The position numbers were made by a program, and so were the translations under genes. From contig VXSG01000046.1 of assembly GCA_009838075.1 (NCBI GenBank), positions 61,348-125,347 on the forward strand: 64,000 bases of DNA, written 5' to 3'. Every line of letters begins with the position of its first letter. The stretch's first letter is position 1. The DNA comes from Boseongicola sp. SB0665_bin_10. GTDB taxonomy: Bacteria; Pseudomonadota; Alphaproteobacteria; Rhodobacterales; Rhodobacteraceae. Of the stretch, positions 9,326 through 21,281 are shown piece after piece. The notes beneath the pieces were generated by a model. It did not search any database. It saw only the letters and a program-made list of their open reading frames with translations, and had not been told where the DNA came from.

Positions 9326-10522
9326 ATGACCAGGCTCTCGCATCGCATAAGGACCCTGACCGGCGGCGGTTCGGATGGATGGGACATCTACCGCAAGAGC
9401 CGCGGCATGAAGGATCGTGGCATGCCCGTCATCGAACTGACGATCGGCGAACATGACCGAAAGACGGACCCGGCGATCCTCCAGGCGATGCACGACTCCG
9501 CGACAGGCGGCCACACCGGCTACTCAACGATTCCCGGCACGGACGGGCTTCGCGATGCCGTTGCCAGGCGAATTGAAAGAATGACGGGCGTGGCTACGGA
9601 GCGACAAAACGTGGTCATTACGGCAGGCGGGCAGGCTGCGCTCCTGGCCGCTCACATGGCGGTGTGCGACCCGGGAGACGCGGCGCTGTACATCGACCCC
9701 TTCTACGCGACCTATCCCGGCACGATTCGCGCCACTGGGGCGGTGGCCGTGACTGTCGTGGCGCGTGCGGAAAGAGGATTCCAGCCTTCTCTCGCGGATC
9801 TCCGGGAAGCCTGCGAAGCCCGGTCACTCCTGATCAACTCCCCGAACAATCCGACAGGCGCAGTCTATTCCCGAACGAAGCTTCAAGAGATTGCCGAGTT
9901 CGTCCGGCAAAGGGACATGTGGCTGATTTCGGACGAAGTCTACGACACCCAGGTCTGGAAGGGCGAGCACGTCTCGCCACGCGCGTTGCCGGGAATGGAG
10001 AGCCGGACGCTCGTGGCAGGTTCCCTGTCCAAGAGCCACGCGATGACCGGAAGCCGGATTGGCTGGCTGGTCGGGCCTGAAGAGGTGATCAGGCATGCAA
10101 TCAACCTGGCCACGCATACCAATTACGGATTGCCCGGATTCTTGCAGGACGCCGGCGAATTTGCCCTGCGGCAGGGTCCGGCGCTGGAAGACGCCATCGC
10201 GGCGCCCTTCCGGCGACGCCACAAGGCGGTCAACGCCAAGTTCTTGCGGGAAGGCCTGAACGTCGTGCCTTCCATGGCCACGATGTATGTCATGGTTGAC
10301 ATCAGGGCGACCGGAATGACCGGCATCGAGTTTGCGGAGGCGCTGCTGGACGAGCATCTCGTAGCCGTCATGCCCGGCGAGAGCTTCGGCAAGGCTGCAG
10401 CCGGACATGTTCGCGTTGCACTGACGGTCGACGACGCCGCACTTGAGAAAGCGGCAACGGTCATCGCCGAATTCTATCGGAGTTGCGCAGGCGGGGCGCG
10501 AATCGCCGCAGCGTCGGGTTGA
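9326..10522 (+). CDS. Pyridoxal-phosphate-dependent aminotransferase (class I/II)
   Basis: 398-residue fold-type I aminotransferase. The PLP lysine is in AGSLSKSHAMTGSRIGW (about 234). Substrate/cofactor residues appear in INSPNNPTGAVYS, ISDEVYDTQVW and the C-terminal AAAGHVRVALTV, where the Arg binds the carboxylate. The N-terminal GGGSDGWDIYRKSRGMK resembles alphaproteobacterial aspartate/aromatic aminotransferase-like proteins. The sequence does not fix the amino donor. Divergent from cysS; no operon partner. Confidence 0.9.
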   Translation: MTRLSHRIRTLTGGGSDGWDIYRKSRGMKDRGMPVIELTIGEHDRKTDPAILQAMHDSATGGHTGYSTIPGTDGLRDAVARRIERMTGVATERQNVVITAGGQAALLAAHMAVCDPGDAALYIDPFYATYPGTIRATGAVAVTVVARAERGFQPSLADLREACEARSLLINSPNNPTGAVYSRTKLQEIAEFVRQRDMWLISDEVYDTQVWKGEHVSPRALPGMESRTLVAGSLSKSHAMTGSRIGWLVGPEEVIRHAINLATHTNYGLPGFLQDAGEFALRQGPALEDAIAAPFRRRHKAVNAKFLREGLNVVPSMATMYVMVDIRATGMTGIEFAEALLDEHLVAVMPGESFGKAAAGHVRVALTVDDAALEKAATVIAEFYRSCAGGARIAAASG

Positions 10523-10604
10523 TCAGTCCGTCCGCGCGCCTTTGGAAATGTCCTTCCCGCAACCGCATCGACGGTGCTGGATCACGGCTTCTGAATTTGG
10601 AGTC

Positions 10605-13268
10605 CTACGCCCCCATGAGCTTCCTGACGGCGGCAATGGCGTCCTCGGCCCTGTCTGCACTGGCTGCTCCGCCACGCGCCATGTCCGCGCGTCCGCCGCC
10701 CCCCTTGCCTCCGAGCTCGGCAACCGCGGCGCGAACCATGTCCACTGCCGAAAGACGCCCGATCAGGTCTTCGGTGACTCCTGCCGCCACGGCGGCCTTG
10801 CCTCCCGTGTCCGCGATCAAGAGCACGGCTCCCGAACCAAGGCGCGCCTTGTATTCGTCGATCAGCGACGGAAGGCTCTTTCCATCCACGCCCTTGAGCG
10901 TCCGGGCATGCAGCATCATGCCGTTGACTGACTCCGCTTCCGCTTCGGCTTCCCCGCCGGCCAAGGCAAGCTTCTGACGCAACTCGGCGACCTCGTGCTG
11001 GAGGGCACGACGTTCGGCCTGCAGCGTCTTTACGCGTGTTGCGACCTCGTCTGGCGGAGCCTTGAGCGCAAGTGCCGTTTCCGCGAGCCGATGATCCTGG
11101 TCTGAAAGGTACCTGAACGCAGCCTCCCCCGTCAGCGCTTCGATTCTGCGAACGCCTGCCGAAGACGCGCTGTCGCCAAGTGTCACGAAGACGCCAATGT
11201 CACCCGTGCGCGACACATGCGTGCCGCCGCAGAGCTCGACTGACCAGGCATTGCCATCGATTCCCTTGCCGGAACTTGCGATACCCATCGAGACCACGCG
11301 CACTTCGTCGCCATACTTTTCGCCAAAGAGGGCCTGCGCCCCTACGGCGCGGGCATCGTCGGGCGTCATGATCCGGGTTTCCACCGGCGAATTCTGGCGA
11401 ATGTACGCGTTGACCTCTGTCTCGACAGCTCTCAATTCGTCAAGTGTCAGCGCCGACTGATGGCTGAAATCAAACCGAAGCCGATCAGGCGCGTTGAGCG
11501 ATCCCCTTTGCGCCACGTGTTCTCCAAGGACCTGACGAAGGGATTCATGCAACAGATGTGTCGTCGAATGATTGGCGCGGATGGCAGATCGACGCACGTG
11601 ATCAACTTTCAGGACGACCGGATCGGCCTTCGACAGTTTCCCCTTCTTGACCGTGACCTGATGGCCCAGGATACGGCCCTCCGCGAATCGCTGCACGTCT
11701 GCAACATCACCCAGATCCTTGGCGTCGCCGGCGCCTCGCATCGTTCCGATGTCACCTACCTGCCCGCCCGCCTCGCCATAGAAGGGAGTCTGGTTCGTAA
11801 CGATCCACCCGGTTTCGCCATCGCTGAGGGAGTCCACGGACACACCGTCGCGGACGATCGCAACGATCTGGCCTTCCGCGACCTCGGTTTCGTAGCCCAA
11901 GAACTCCGTGGCATCAGTGTCTCCGGAAACATCGAACCAAATTGCCGCCTCTCTTGACTCTCCGGATCCCGCCCAGGCCGCTCGCGCCCGCGCTTTCTGC
12001 CTTTCCATGGCAGCGTCGAAACCTTTCGTATCGACGCTGCGGCCCTTTTCGCGAAGGGCGTCCTGCGTGAGATCCAGCGGAAACCCGCATGTGTCATAGA
12101 GTTTGAATGCCGTGTCCGCGGGCAAGTCTGCCCCGTCCGGAAGCCGCTCCAGTTCCTGGTCCAGCAGTCGCAGTCCCCGGTCCAGAGTTTGCAGAAAGCG
12201 TGTCTCTTCGTTCTTCAGTGTTTCCTCGATCAGGGCCTGCGCACGGGCAAGCGCCGGATAGGCCTGACCCATTTCTGTCACGAGCGCAGGCACGAGGCGG
12301 TGCATGACCGGGTCCGTTGCCCCGGCCATTCGTGCGTGCCGCATTGCGCGACGCATGATCCGACGAAGGACGTAGCCCCTGCCCTCGTTTGACGGCATGA
12401 CGCCATCGGCAATCAGGAACGATGTCGAACGCAAGTGATCGGCCACGACCCTGTGGTGCACATTCGCCGGGCCATCGGCGTCGGCGTTCGCAGCATTGGC
12501 ACTGGCTTCGATCAGGGCACGCATCGTGTCGGTGTCGTAGTTGTCGTGCTTGCCTTGCAGAAGCGCTCCGATCCGTTCGAGACCCATGCCCGTATCGATC
12601 GACTGCATCTCAAGCTCGCGCATCGTTCCGTCTTCGAACTGCTCATTCTGCATGAAGACGATGTTCCAGATCTCGATGAATCGATCGCCATCCTCTTCCG
12701 GCGATCCTGGAGGCCCGCCCCGGATATGATCGCCATGATCAAAGAAAATCTCGCTGCAAGGTCCGCAAGGTCCGGTTGGCCCCATTTGCCAGAAATTGTC
12801 GTCTGTCGCGATCCTGATGATCCGGTCGTTGGGCAGACCCATTTTGCGCCAGATGGCAGCGGCTTCGTCATCCGTATGGTAAACCGTGACCAAGAGGCGC
12901 TGCTTGTCGATGCAAAAGTCGTCCGTCAGCAAGTTCCACGCGAGCGGTATGGCCTCGTTCTTGAAATAGTCTCCAAAGGAAAAGTTGCCGAGCATCTCGA
13001 AGAACGTGTGGTGCCGGGCGGTGTAGCCGACATTGTCGAGGTCATTGTGCTTGCCGCCGGCACGCACGCATTTCTGGGAGGTGGCGGCTCGCGAGTATTC
13101 GCGCGTTTCCAGGCCCGTGAACAGGTTCTTGAACTGGACCATGCCCGAGTTGACGAACATCAATGTCGGGTCATTGCGCGGAACAAGCGGCGAGCTCTCG
13201 ACGACCTCGTGGCCGCATTTTTCAAAATAGTTGAGAAAGGTCGAACGTATGTCGTTCAGGCTGGTCAT
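10605..13268 (-). CDS. alaS: Alanyl-tRNA synthetase
   Basis: Charges tRNA-Ala and edits mischarged Ser/Gly. The 887-residue protein has the class II catalytic core at the N-terminus ([19 protein letters not shown], then [19 protein letters not shown]), the editing domain with the zinc ligands in NHSTTHLLH (about 570) and [13 protein letters not shown] (about 670), and the C-terminal Gly-rich DHHA1 domain ([15 protein letters not shown]). The ATG at 13268 is used; a second ATG lies nine bases upstream. In related genomes alaS commonly lies close to recA; here about 3.3 kb of restriction-modification DNA separates them. Confidence 0.97.
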   Translation of the reverse strand: MTSLNDIRSTFLNYFEKCGHEVVESSPLVPRNDPTLMFVNSGMVQFKNLFTGLETREYSRAATSQKCVRAGGKHNDLDNVGYTARHHTFFEMLGNFSFGDYFKNEAIPLAWNLLTDDFCIDKQRLLVTVYHTDDEAAAIWRKMGLPNDRIIRIATDDNFWQMGPTGPCGPCSEIFFDHGDHIRGGPPGSPEEDGDRFIEIWNIVFMQNEQFEDGTMRELEMQSIDTGMGLERIGALLQGKHDNYDTDTMRALIEASANAANADADGPANVHHRVVADHLRSTSFLIADGVMPSNEGRGYVLRRIMRRAMRHARMAGATDPVMHRLVPALVTEMGQAYPALARAQALIEETLKNEETRFLQTLDRGLRLLDQELERLPDGADLPADTAFKLYDTCGFPLDLTQDALREKGRSVDTKGFDAAMERQKARARAAWAGSGESREAAIWFDVSGDTDATEFLGYETEVAEGQIVAIVRDGVSVDSLSDGETGWIVTNQTPFYGEAGGQVGDIGTMRGAGDAKDLGDVADVQRFAEGRILGHQVTVKKGKLSKADPVVLKVDHVRRSAIRANHSTTHLLHESLRQVLGEHVAQRGSLNAPDRLRFDFSHQSALTLDELRAVETEVNAYIRQNSPVETRIMTPDDARAVGAQALFGEKYGDEVRVVSMGIASSGKGIDGNAWSVELCGGTHVSRTGDIGVFVTLGDSASSAGVRRIEALTGEAAFRYLSDQDHRLAETALALKAPPDEVATRVKTLQAERRALQHEVAELRQKLALAGGEAEAEAESVNGMMLHARTLKGVDGKSLPSLIDEYKARLGSGAVLLIADTGGKAAVAAGVTEDLIGRLSAVDMVRAAVAELGGKGGGGRADMARGGAASADRAEDAIAAVRKLMGA

Positions 13269-13277
13269 GGGCGGCAT

Positions 13278-13721
13278 CCGAAATCGGCATGTTGCGCCTG
13301 ACTATCCGTCGCCGTCCAGACTGTCCACCGGACAGGGGTGCGCAATCTGAAGCGCCTCATTCAAATGTTTGGCCGACGCCGGTGCATATCCATGACATTG
13401 TGCGTCTATGACCCGCTGAGTGCACAAAGGTACGGAAAAGTGTGAGCGCACTTTCATCCGCTCTCCACTCTTGAAATGAGTGCCACGTAGCGGCATTGGA
13501 TTCCAATTCTTCCAATGCACACAACGATAGGATCATCTCTCGCATGACAAATTCAATTTGAAGTAAGTACGAAGAGTCGCCAGTCATTGCTGGTGCGGCT
13601 TGTTGATGTGGCCGAGATTGCCAGACGGGCAGAGTAAATCAGCCGCGCCCTCGAAACTCGCAACAACCCTTACGTCAGCCTCGTGTGCCGCTCTGTTGGC
13701 TGATGTTCGCGCATGACAGGT
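13278..13721 (-). other. Intergenic stretch at the edge of the restriction-modification island
   Basis: The 440 bases between alaS and the restriction endonuclease gene are AT-richer than the housekeeping DNA alongside. They contain one weak minus-strand frame (13357-13587, 76 codons, with an Ile/Leu/Glu-rich middle) that has no ribosome site and no recognisable family. It could be the remains of a gene carried in with the island. No RNA gene or repeat was seen. Confidence 0.4.
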
Positions 13722-14828
13722 TCAGCCGCGTCGATTTCCTGTTTCTCGGTCATGATCTGCTCCCCCACTGATATTGGAAAGCAAATCGTGCCAGGCACGG
13801 CGATGCTTGTGGTCCGCTCTGTTGTCCAGTTCCGTTCCTATCTCACGTAGCAGCTTCGGTCGCCATTCTTCGGAGAGCAGCGCAAAGGCGGCACTGGCCA
13901 GATCAACAATGTCAATCTGACTGATATTCAAACCAGACGCCCAAGCCGCATCAATACTCTCCCGGATGTCTTCTCGCTCATCGGTCCTGATGCTTGGTGA
14001 AGCAAACAGCAAATTACTCAACGGGTCTGCTGATGCTCGGGTCTTTTGCATTGACGTCCGAACATCGGCCAAAGTCAGAGCGTGATCTTTGACTTCGATA
14101 GCCAATAGCGTATTGCCGTTACAGTCCTGGCACATCACATCGCCCGGCGCCCCGGTAGATGAGTCTGCTTCGTTCAGTCCTTGCGACGAAACACTTGCGA
14201 AGAGCGAGAATGCGCGTCCCAAGACGGTCATCATTGCGGCGGTTACTACCAGAGGTCGCAAACCGCCACTCGCTTCCGCAAGAAAAGCCTCCAAGACACG
14301 CAGCATTTGCGGCAGGCTGACCCGGATTGGGATCTGGTATCCGAATGACTGGGCTGTCAGGCGACGAGCTGCGCTCTCCAGGCAACGGATGAACGCGGCT
14401 TCGAGTTTAGTTCGACCCAATTCATCCAGAGGCGCAAGGAAAGCTACGAGTGCGTCCCACTCATGCCTATCGCGCAGTTTGTGGGTTCCTTCGTCCAACC
14501 TTTGCCGCCGTAGCGGATTGTTGACATAAGGGTCTGGACTCTTGCCCAAAAGGTCATGATTTTCCGCCACCCATGGCACGATGACCGCCGAGCAGAAGCT
14601 CCGCGCGTCCCAAGCACCGGGACGTTGTTCCGTTCCGAGCTGAATGCTCAAGAGGCTTCTGCGTTCATCGGCAATTTTGCCTAGCATTTGCGTCACTATC
14701 GCATAGCGGATTGAAAGAACCTTGGAATTGACCAAGCGGTCAACTTCGCTATCCGGTTCGCCTGTCCCCGTTTCCAGAACGCGTCTCCAAGCACCATCCA
14801 GCCATTTGCGAGCTTCGGCGTTGTTCAT
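13722..14828 (-). CDS. Type II restriction endonuclease, probably SacI family
   Basis: 368 residues. The centre has GDVMCQDCNGNTLLAIEVKDHALTL (split: GDVMCQDCNGN, then LLAIEVKDHALTL), an Asp followed by an E-V-K triplet, which is the PD-(D/E)xK metal-binding active site. The layout and the EVKDxxLTLxD context resemble SacI-type enzymes; that family call is from memory and moderate. The gene lies 3 bp downstream of a DNA adenine methylase gene on the same strand, as expected of a type II system. The target site cannot be read from the sequence. Confidence 0.7.
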   Translation of the reverse strand: MNNAEARKWLDGAWRRVLETGTGEPDSEVDRLVNSKVLSIRYAIVTQMLGKIADERRSLLSIQLGTEQRPGAWDARSFCSAVIVPWVAENHDLLGKSPDPYVNNPLRRQRLDEGTHKLRDRHEWDALVAFLAPLDELGRTKLEAAFIRCLESAARRLTAQSFGYQIPIRVSLPQMLRVLEAFLAEASGGLRPLVVTAAMMTVLGRAFSLFASVSSQGLNEADSSTGAPGDVMCQDCNGNTLLAIEVKDHALTLADVRTSMQKTRASADPLSNLLFASPSIRTDEREDIRESIDAAWASGLNISQIDIVDLASAAFALLSEEWRPKLLREIGTELDNRADHKHRRAWHDLLSNISGGADHDRETGNRRG

Positions 14829-14831
14829 TCG

Positions 14832-15701
14832 CTAGAAGTTCAGCCAGACCGATTCCTGGCGCGGCTTGCGCACAGAGGGGCAATTGTGTTCCTCGGCGTC
14901 TATGCGCCGCCAATTCTCATAAAGGCGATCATAAAGACTGGTTCGATACCCCGACAGCACCACTCGCCCCCGAACTCCTTTTAGCACTGTGGCGAGGCCT
15001 TCATGGTCTTCATCGGACATTTCGTAGCCATACGCTGAAGAGTCGCCCCGTGCAGAATGCACATATGGGGGATCGACATAGAACACCGTGTCCGCAGTAT
15101 CGTAACGTTGGATCACCTCAACGGCAGGCGCGTTCTCTATTTGCACCCGTTGAAGCCGTTGCGCAATCTCCGACAGCCCCTCGACAGATCCAAGCCACCG
15201 GGAAACTGCGCCAGACATGCCAGCGCGCGAGGTAAGAACACAATGCGCCCATCGGCCTTCGCTGCTGGTCTGTGCCAATCCGGTCCGTGTCTGCCGTGCT
15301 CTAATATAGAATCGACGCGCACGCTCCAACTTCGACAGTCCCTCCTTTGGAGTACAAGCGCGCATCAACTCCTCGCGTGAAAATGGGGTCAAGCCGATCG
15401 CCTTGATCAGCTTCGGCCCCTGATTGCGGAGGGCCTCAAAGAAATTCACGAGCTCCGAGTCGAGGTCATTATAGGTCTCGACCATGTAAGGCTCTACATT
15501 CAACAGCACGGCGGCCGACCCGCCAAAGACATCACAGAAATGCGTCGCGTCGTTTGGGAAAAGCGGCAACAAGAAATCCAAATGGGAGAATTTCCCACCA
15601 TACCAACCGAAGGCGATCATCCTCTTGGAACGACGCTTGGCGATACGGCGGCCTGTTCCTGTTGAGTTGGCCGTGGGAACAATGGCAGTATGCGCGGTCA
15701 T
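14832..15701 (-). CDS. D12-class N6-adenine DNA methyltransferase
   Basis: 289 residues, Dam-like class alpha methylase. The SAM-binding N-terminal motif is FGWYGGKFSHLDFLLPLFP followed by FCDVFGGSAAVLLN, and the catalytic motif IV is VFYVDPPYVHSARG (DPPY, about 212). It would modify adenine in the recognition site of the neighbouring endonuclease, protecting the host. The start at 15701 overlaps the upstream gene stop as ATGA, suggesting coupled translation. Homology begins about 27 residues later (near 15620), so an internal start is possible. Confidence 0.85.
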   Translation of the reverse strand: MTAHTAIVPTANSTGTGRRIAKRRSKRMIAFGWYGGKFSHLDFLLPLFPNDATHFCDVFGGSAAVLLNVEPYMVETYNDLDSELVNFFEALRNQGPKLIKAIGLTPFSREELMRACTPKEGLSKLERARRFYIRARQTRTGLAQTSSEGRWAHCVLTSRAGMSGAVSRWLGSVEGLSEIAQRLQRVQIENAPAVEVIQRYDTADTVFYVDPPYVHSARGDSSAYGYEMSDEDHEGLATVLKGVRGRVVLSGYRTSLYDRLYENWRRIDAEEHNCPSVRKPRQESVWLNF

Positions 15702-16051
15702 GGCGGCACCGCACCCAACACGCCGTTGTCTGCAATGAGAGCCTCGTACCGCAATCTTTTGCCGTCGCCACCTTTGGAAACGTCGACTAGGCAGTCAATT
15801 GTGCCCATTTCGCACAGGCGGTGGTAGTAAGCCGGCCATTCCTGCACGTAGCGGATGAGGTGCGTTGCGAAAAGATTCTGGAAGGCCATCTTTTGCATGC
15901 TCCTCATCATCAACTGTAGAGACTCAATCCATTTGGAATGCACGTCGCCCCAGATGTTTTCGGACGCCAAATGCGTGGCTCCCTCATGGTTGGGGGGCAT
16001 TCCTTCGCAGGTCTTGAAGTTGTCAAGGAATCGTTGGAGTAACTTGGCCAT
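15698..16051 (-). CDS. Uncharacterised protein of the restriction-modification operon
   Basis: 117 residues from the ATG at 16051, which has a good ribosome site (GAAGGA, 7 bases upstream). The frame is open to 16408, but the upstream part has unusual composition and no such signal. The sequence is soluble and helix-rich with many Met and aromatic residues (WIESLQLMMRSMQKMAFQNL; YVQEWPAYYHRLCEMGTIDC). I do not recognise a family. Its stop overlaps the methylase start by 4 bp, and it is the first gene of the three-gene restriction-modification operon. It lacks an obvious HTH, so a controller (C) protein role is not supported. Confidence 0.55.
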   Translation of the reverse strand: MAKLLQRFLDNFKTCEGMPPNHEGATHLASENIWGDVHSKWIESLQLMMRSMQKMAFQNLFATHLIRYVQEWPAYYHRLCEMGTIDCLVDVSKGGDGKRLRYEALIADNGVLGAVPP

Positions 16052-16527
16052 GCCGATTCCTTCGCTGTGGGATTTTCCGGGTGACCTGTGCTTCATCTCT
16101 TGCCGTCTGCATCTGGCACGATCTTTGCCGGAGAGTGTGAAATGCGTCCAGCGGAAAAATGTGGAAAGAGGGCAAAATTGTTCGCAATTTAGTTTCTTGC
16201 CAACGTTCATATCACATTCCCACAAGGTCTGCTTTCGGTGCAGAGCGGAGGCGACACCCGTCCGGCCAATCCAGTTTCTCGAACCGGACGGCCGCCACGA
16301 CCCTTTCCAGGAACGTACCGCACAGTTCCACAGTGCTGAGATCTTCGCGATCTTGAAGCGCCTCTTGCGGTCGGGACCAGACAGTGCTCCGAACGTGTTA
16401 GCAGGCAAGTGTCCCCTCCCTTAGTTGATCTGGTCACTGTCCAGTTCCTCAATGCATTCAGCTTCGGAGCGTTGCCGAATCGGCCTCAAGTGGCATCGGC
16501 GCACTCTTCTGCCATCCAAACCTTCGG
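16052..16527 (-). other. Spacer between the restriction-modification operon and recA
   Basis: About 475 bases that presumably contain the promoter of the restriction-modification operon and the 3' end of the recA transcript. A minus-strand frame from about 16403 to 16212 looks coding by composition (it includes TVELCGTFLERVVAAVRFEK and ends LRSAPKADLVGM) but has no start codon and follows a stop. It may be a gene remnant. No clear intrinsic terminator for recA was found. Confidence 0.35.
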
Positions 16528-17610
16528 CTATGCTTCGAGAGCCACTTCGTCAGGTCCGTCGCCTTCGTCCATCTCGGCATCGAATTCGACGCCATGCGCA
16601 GCCCGGATTTTGCTTTCGATCTCATGCGCGATGTCGGTATTTTCCTTCAGGAATGCCTTGGCGTTCTCCCGGCCCTGCCCGATCCGTTCGTCACCATAGG
16701 AAAACCAGGACCCGGACTTTTCGACCACGCCAGCCTTGACGCCCAAGTCGACGAGTTCGCCCGTCTTGGAGATGCCCTCCCCGTACATGATGTCGAATTC
16801 CACCTGCTTGAACGGCGGCGCGACCTTGTTCTTGACAACCTTGACGCGCGTGGCGTTGCCAACGACCTCGTCGCGGTCCTTGATCGCGCCAATCCGCCGG
16901 ATGTCGAGGCGAACGCTGGAATAGAACTTCAGCGCGTTGCCTCCGGTGGTGGTTTCGGGCGAGCCGAACATGACACCGATCTTCATGCGAATCTGGTTTA
17001 TGAAAATCACCATGCAGTTCGATCGGGCGATCGAACTGGTCAGCTTTCGCATCGCCTGGCTCATCAGGCGGGCATGAACGCCCACGGAGGAATCGCCCAT
17101 GTCGCCTTCAAGCTCCGATCTCGGCGTTAGTGCCGCAACCGAGTCGACGATCACCATGCTGACGGCGCCGGAGCGCACCAGCGTATCGGTGATTTCGAGT
17201 GCCTGTTCGCCCGTGTCCGGCTGGGAAATCAGCAACTCGTCCAGATTGACGCCAAGTTTCTTGGCGTATTGCGGGTCCAGGGCATGCTCTGCGTCAACAA
17301 AGGCGCAGACGCCGTCTTTCTTCTGCTCTTCGGCCACGCAATGCAGCGTGAGCGTGGTCTTGCCGGAAGATTCAGGGCCGTAGATCTCCACGACCCGTCC
17401 CTTTGGAAGCCCCCCGATCCCCAACGCAATGTCGAGACCCAGCGATCCGGTAGAGGTCGCCTCGATCTCGGGCATCTCGTTGTCGCCACCAAGCTTCATG
17501 ATCGAACCCTTGCCGAACTGGCGTTCGATCTGTGCCAGCGCCGATTCAAGAGCCTTTTGCCTTTCGCCTTGTTTCCTGGGTGTCATGTCGAGAAGTTCTG
17601 CCGTGGCCAT
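16528..17610 (-). CDS. recA: Recombinase RecA
   Basis: Central strand-exchange protein and co-protease for LexA cleavage. 360 residues from the ATG at 17610, which has AGGAGG nine bases upstream; an in-frame ATG at 17670 is less likely. Walker A is GPESSGKT (about 78-85), Walker B is in [12 protein letters not shown], loop L2 is around [14 protein letters not shown]. The acidic C-terminus ([15 protein letters not shown]) is normal. A LexA-type operator half-site pair lies at 17694-17708. Confidence 0.98.
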   Translation of the reverse strand: MATAELLDMTPRKQGERQKALESALAQIERQFGKGSIMKLGGDNEMPEIEATSTGSLGLDIALGIGGLPKGRVVEIYGPESSGKTTLTLHCVAEEQKKDGVCAFVDAEHALDPQYAKKLGVNLDELLISQPDTGEQALEITDTLVRSGAVSMVIVDSVAALTPRSELEGDMGDSSVGVHARLMSQAMRKLTSSIARSNCMVIFINQIRMKIGVMFGSPETTTGGNALKFYSSVRLDIRRIGAIKDRDEVVGNATRVKVVKNKVAPPFKQVEFDIMYGEGISKTGELVDLGVKAGVVEKSGSWFSYGDERIGQGRENAKAFLKENTDIAHEIESKIRAAHGVEFDAEMDEGDGPDEVALEA

Positions 17611-17693
17611 TGCTCTTGCCTCCTTTATTTCATCTTCGCCTGTCGGCGGCAACGATGCTTGAGTTTGCATTATGTTCCTTCATGAGCTTATGA

Positions 17694-17708
17694 GATCAAA
17701 AGTGGAAC
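17694..17708 (-). promoter_or_regulatory. Probable LexA operator upstream of recA
   Basis: The minus strand reads GTTC, seven bases, GATC, ending about 84 bp upstream of the recA ATG. The alphaproteobacterial SOS box is GTTC-N7-GTTC, and a GATC right half is a known tolerated variant in Rhodobacter recA as I recall it. Position and match support SOS control of recA. A single box with one mismatch is modest evidence. Confidence 0.55.
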
Positions 17709-17793
17709 ATTGCAAGGGATTTTTTTGTCAGCCCGCAAATCGGTTCCAGACAGACAGGCTCCAGGACGCCGTCGACTTGCCGGTTGCCGCCAT

Positions 17794-18987
17794 TCATGGC
17801 CCGGGTTCTGCATCTTGCCGTTCACCGTTGCGATCAAGCAGGGCAAGAAAAAACCCGTCCCCGCCGTCAAGGGGGGTAAAGCGCCTGGAGCGGAATCGCC
17901 GCCAGTTGCCTTGGCGCTTCAGAAAGGCGTCAACCCTGTCTTCGTTTTCGATGTTCAGGAGCGAACAGGTTGAAAAGGCCAGCGCCCCGCCCGGTGCGAC
18001 GAATCGGCTGGCCTCGTCGAAAATCTGGTCCTGGAGATGGCAAAGCTCAGCCAGCCGGTCGGCGGAGAGCGCCCACTTGGCTTCAGGCCTTCTCCGCCAC
18101 GCACCCGTTCCGGAGCAAGGCACGTCGCAGAGCACGATGTCGAATTCGCCCTGCGGCACGTCCGTAACATCTATCGGGACCCCGGACCGCTTGGCGCGAA
18201 CCGGAATGTCCGCCATGCGCGAAACATCCGAATCGTGTGCCGTGACGGTTCCGGCCCCGCCAGCTGCCAGCGCCAGAGCCTTGCCGCCGCCACCGGCACA
18301 ATAGTCCAGCACGCGCCGTCCCCTCGCATATGGCAGAAGGGATTCGACCACCGCCTGGGACGCGACGTCCTGCAAGTCCACCAGGCCGGTCCTGAACGCC
18401 TTGCCTTGCCGCACCCGGCGAGCGTTTCCCGTGACCTCAAGCGCAGTTCCGCAAAGTGGATGACGGTCCGTTTCGATCCCGTCCGAGGCCAGTTCCATTT
18501 GCGCCGCCGCCAAGTCGGTACGGGCAGAATTGACCCGGAGGAAGACGGGTGCACGAAATTGCATGAGAGCGAGGATCGGCTCCGCATCATCGCCAAGCGA
18601 ATCCGCCATTTGCGGCCATAGCCAGTCGGGGCAATCCAGACGCACCGCACTGGTTGCCTCTTCCAGGCGGCGAGCGGTCCGGCTTTCCCGTTCGCTAAGG
18701 GGATCAGGTGCGTGTCCGGTACCCGTGAACACCTCGCCCGGATCGATCCCGGACTTGCGAAGATGACCGATCATCAGACCTCGACCGTCTTCCGCGCCAC
18801 CCATCCAGGCAAGCGAACGGCGACACCTTAGCGCGTCGAAGACGAGGTCTCGTATTGCTGCCCGGTCATGGGAGCCGGCAAAGCGGTTCCTTCGCGCCCA
18901 ACGTCTCAGGCAGACTTCGGAAGAAGTGCCCTCGCGAATCGCGTCCAGGATTTCCACTGCAGCCGCGACATGCGCCACCGGTGTCAT
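17794..18987 (-). CDS. RsmB/NOP-family rRNA (cytosine-C5) methyltransferase
   Basis: 397-residue SAM-dependent RNA m5C methylase. An N-terminal NusB-like helical domain (about 1-140) precedes the Rossmann methylase domain. SAM-binding motif I is VLDYCAGGGGKALALAA (about 225), motif IV is CDVPCSGTGAWRRRPE with the first catalytic Cys, and motif VI is LAFSTCSLL with the second. This matches RsmB, which modifies C967 of 16S rRNA. In the same orientation as guaB upstream, 66 bp away. Confidence 0.88.
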   Translation of the reverse strand: MTPVAHVAAAVEILDAIREGTSSEVCLRRWARRNRFAGSHDRAAIRDLVFDALRCRRSLAWMGGAEDGRGLMIGHLRKSGIDPGEVFTGTGHAPDPLSERESRTARRLEEATSAVRLDCPDWLWPQMADSLGDDAEPILALMQFRAPVFLRVNSARTDLAAAQMELASDGIETDRHPLCGTALEVTGNARRVRQGKAFRTGLVDLQDVASQAVVESLLPYARGRRVLDYCAGGGGKALALAAGGAGTVTAHDSDVSRMADIPVRAKRSGVPIDVTDVPQGEFDIVLCDVPCSGTGAWRRRPEAKWALSADRLAELCHLQDQIFDEASRFVAPGGALAFSTCSLLNIENEDRVDAFLKRQGNWRRFRSRRFTPLDGGDGFFLALLDRNGERQDAEPGP

Positions 18988-19053
18988 GCCGAATTCATCC
19001 GTCCTCGATCAAACGGCGCGTCTTCCCCGCCGCTCCTGGCATGCTTGGCGCGC

Positions 19054-21025
<1,972 letters not shown>

Positions 21026-21237
21026 GTGACCGGCCGGCAGTTCATCTCTAGGGTTCGCAACTGGGCGCGGGCCAGGTCCATGCAGGTGCATTTTGACGCG
21101 GCGGCCGGTCCGGGTCACACGGAACGCTTCACCTGGGCGATCGCAGGACAACCGTCAAGGGCGGGAAGAAGGAGATCGGCAAGGGACTTCTCGCCAAGAT
21201 GCTCGACGATCTGGGAATCCCCCGAAACGAATTCTAG
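21026..21237 (+). pseudogene. hicA: HicA-family toxin, broken by a one-base frameshift
   Basis: From GTG 21026 the frame encodes TGRQFISRVRNWARARSM then QVHFDAAAGPG. The match to HicA then continues in another frame as SHGTLHLGDRRTTVKGG and KKEIGKGLLAKMLDDLG, ending at TAG 21235-21237. The span of 212 bases is one short of a multiple of three, and the break falls in a GGG run just before TCACACGG. A single missing G explains it. HicA is a dsRBD-like mRNA interferase whose catalytic His is in the GSHG element, which straddles the break. A sequencing error in the G run is the main alternative. Confidence 0.75.
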
Positions 21238-21281
21238 CCCAGCGTCGTTTTCAGGCGTCCCTTGCCAGGAGGAATGCAATC

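Noticed and set aside
13357..13587. 76-codon minus-strand frame next to the restriction gene
   Set aside because: No ribosome site or family; kept only as a note in the intergenic entry.
16212..16403. Minus-strand frame with coding-like composition downstream of recA
   Set aside because: No start codon after the preceding stop and no family match; at most a gene remnant.
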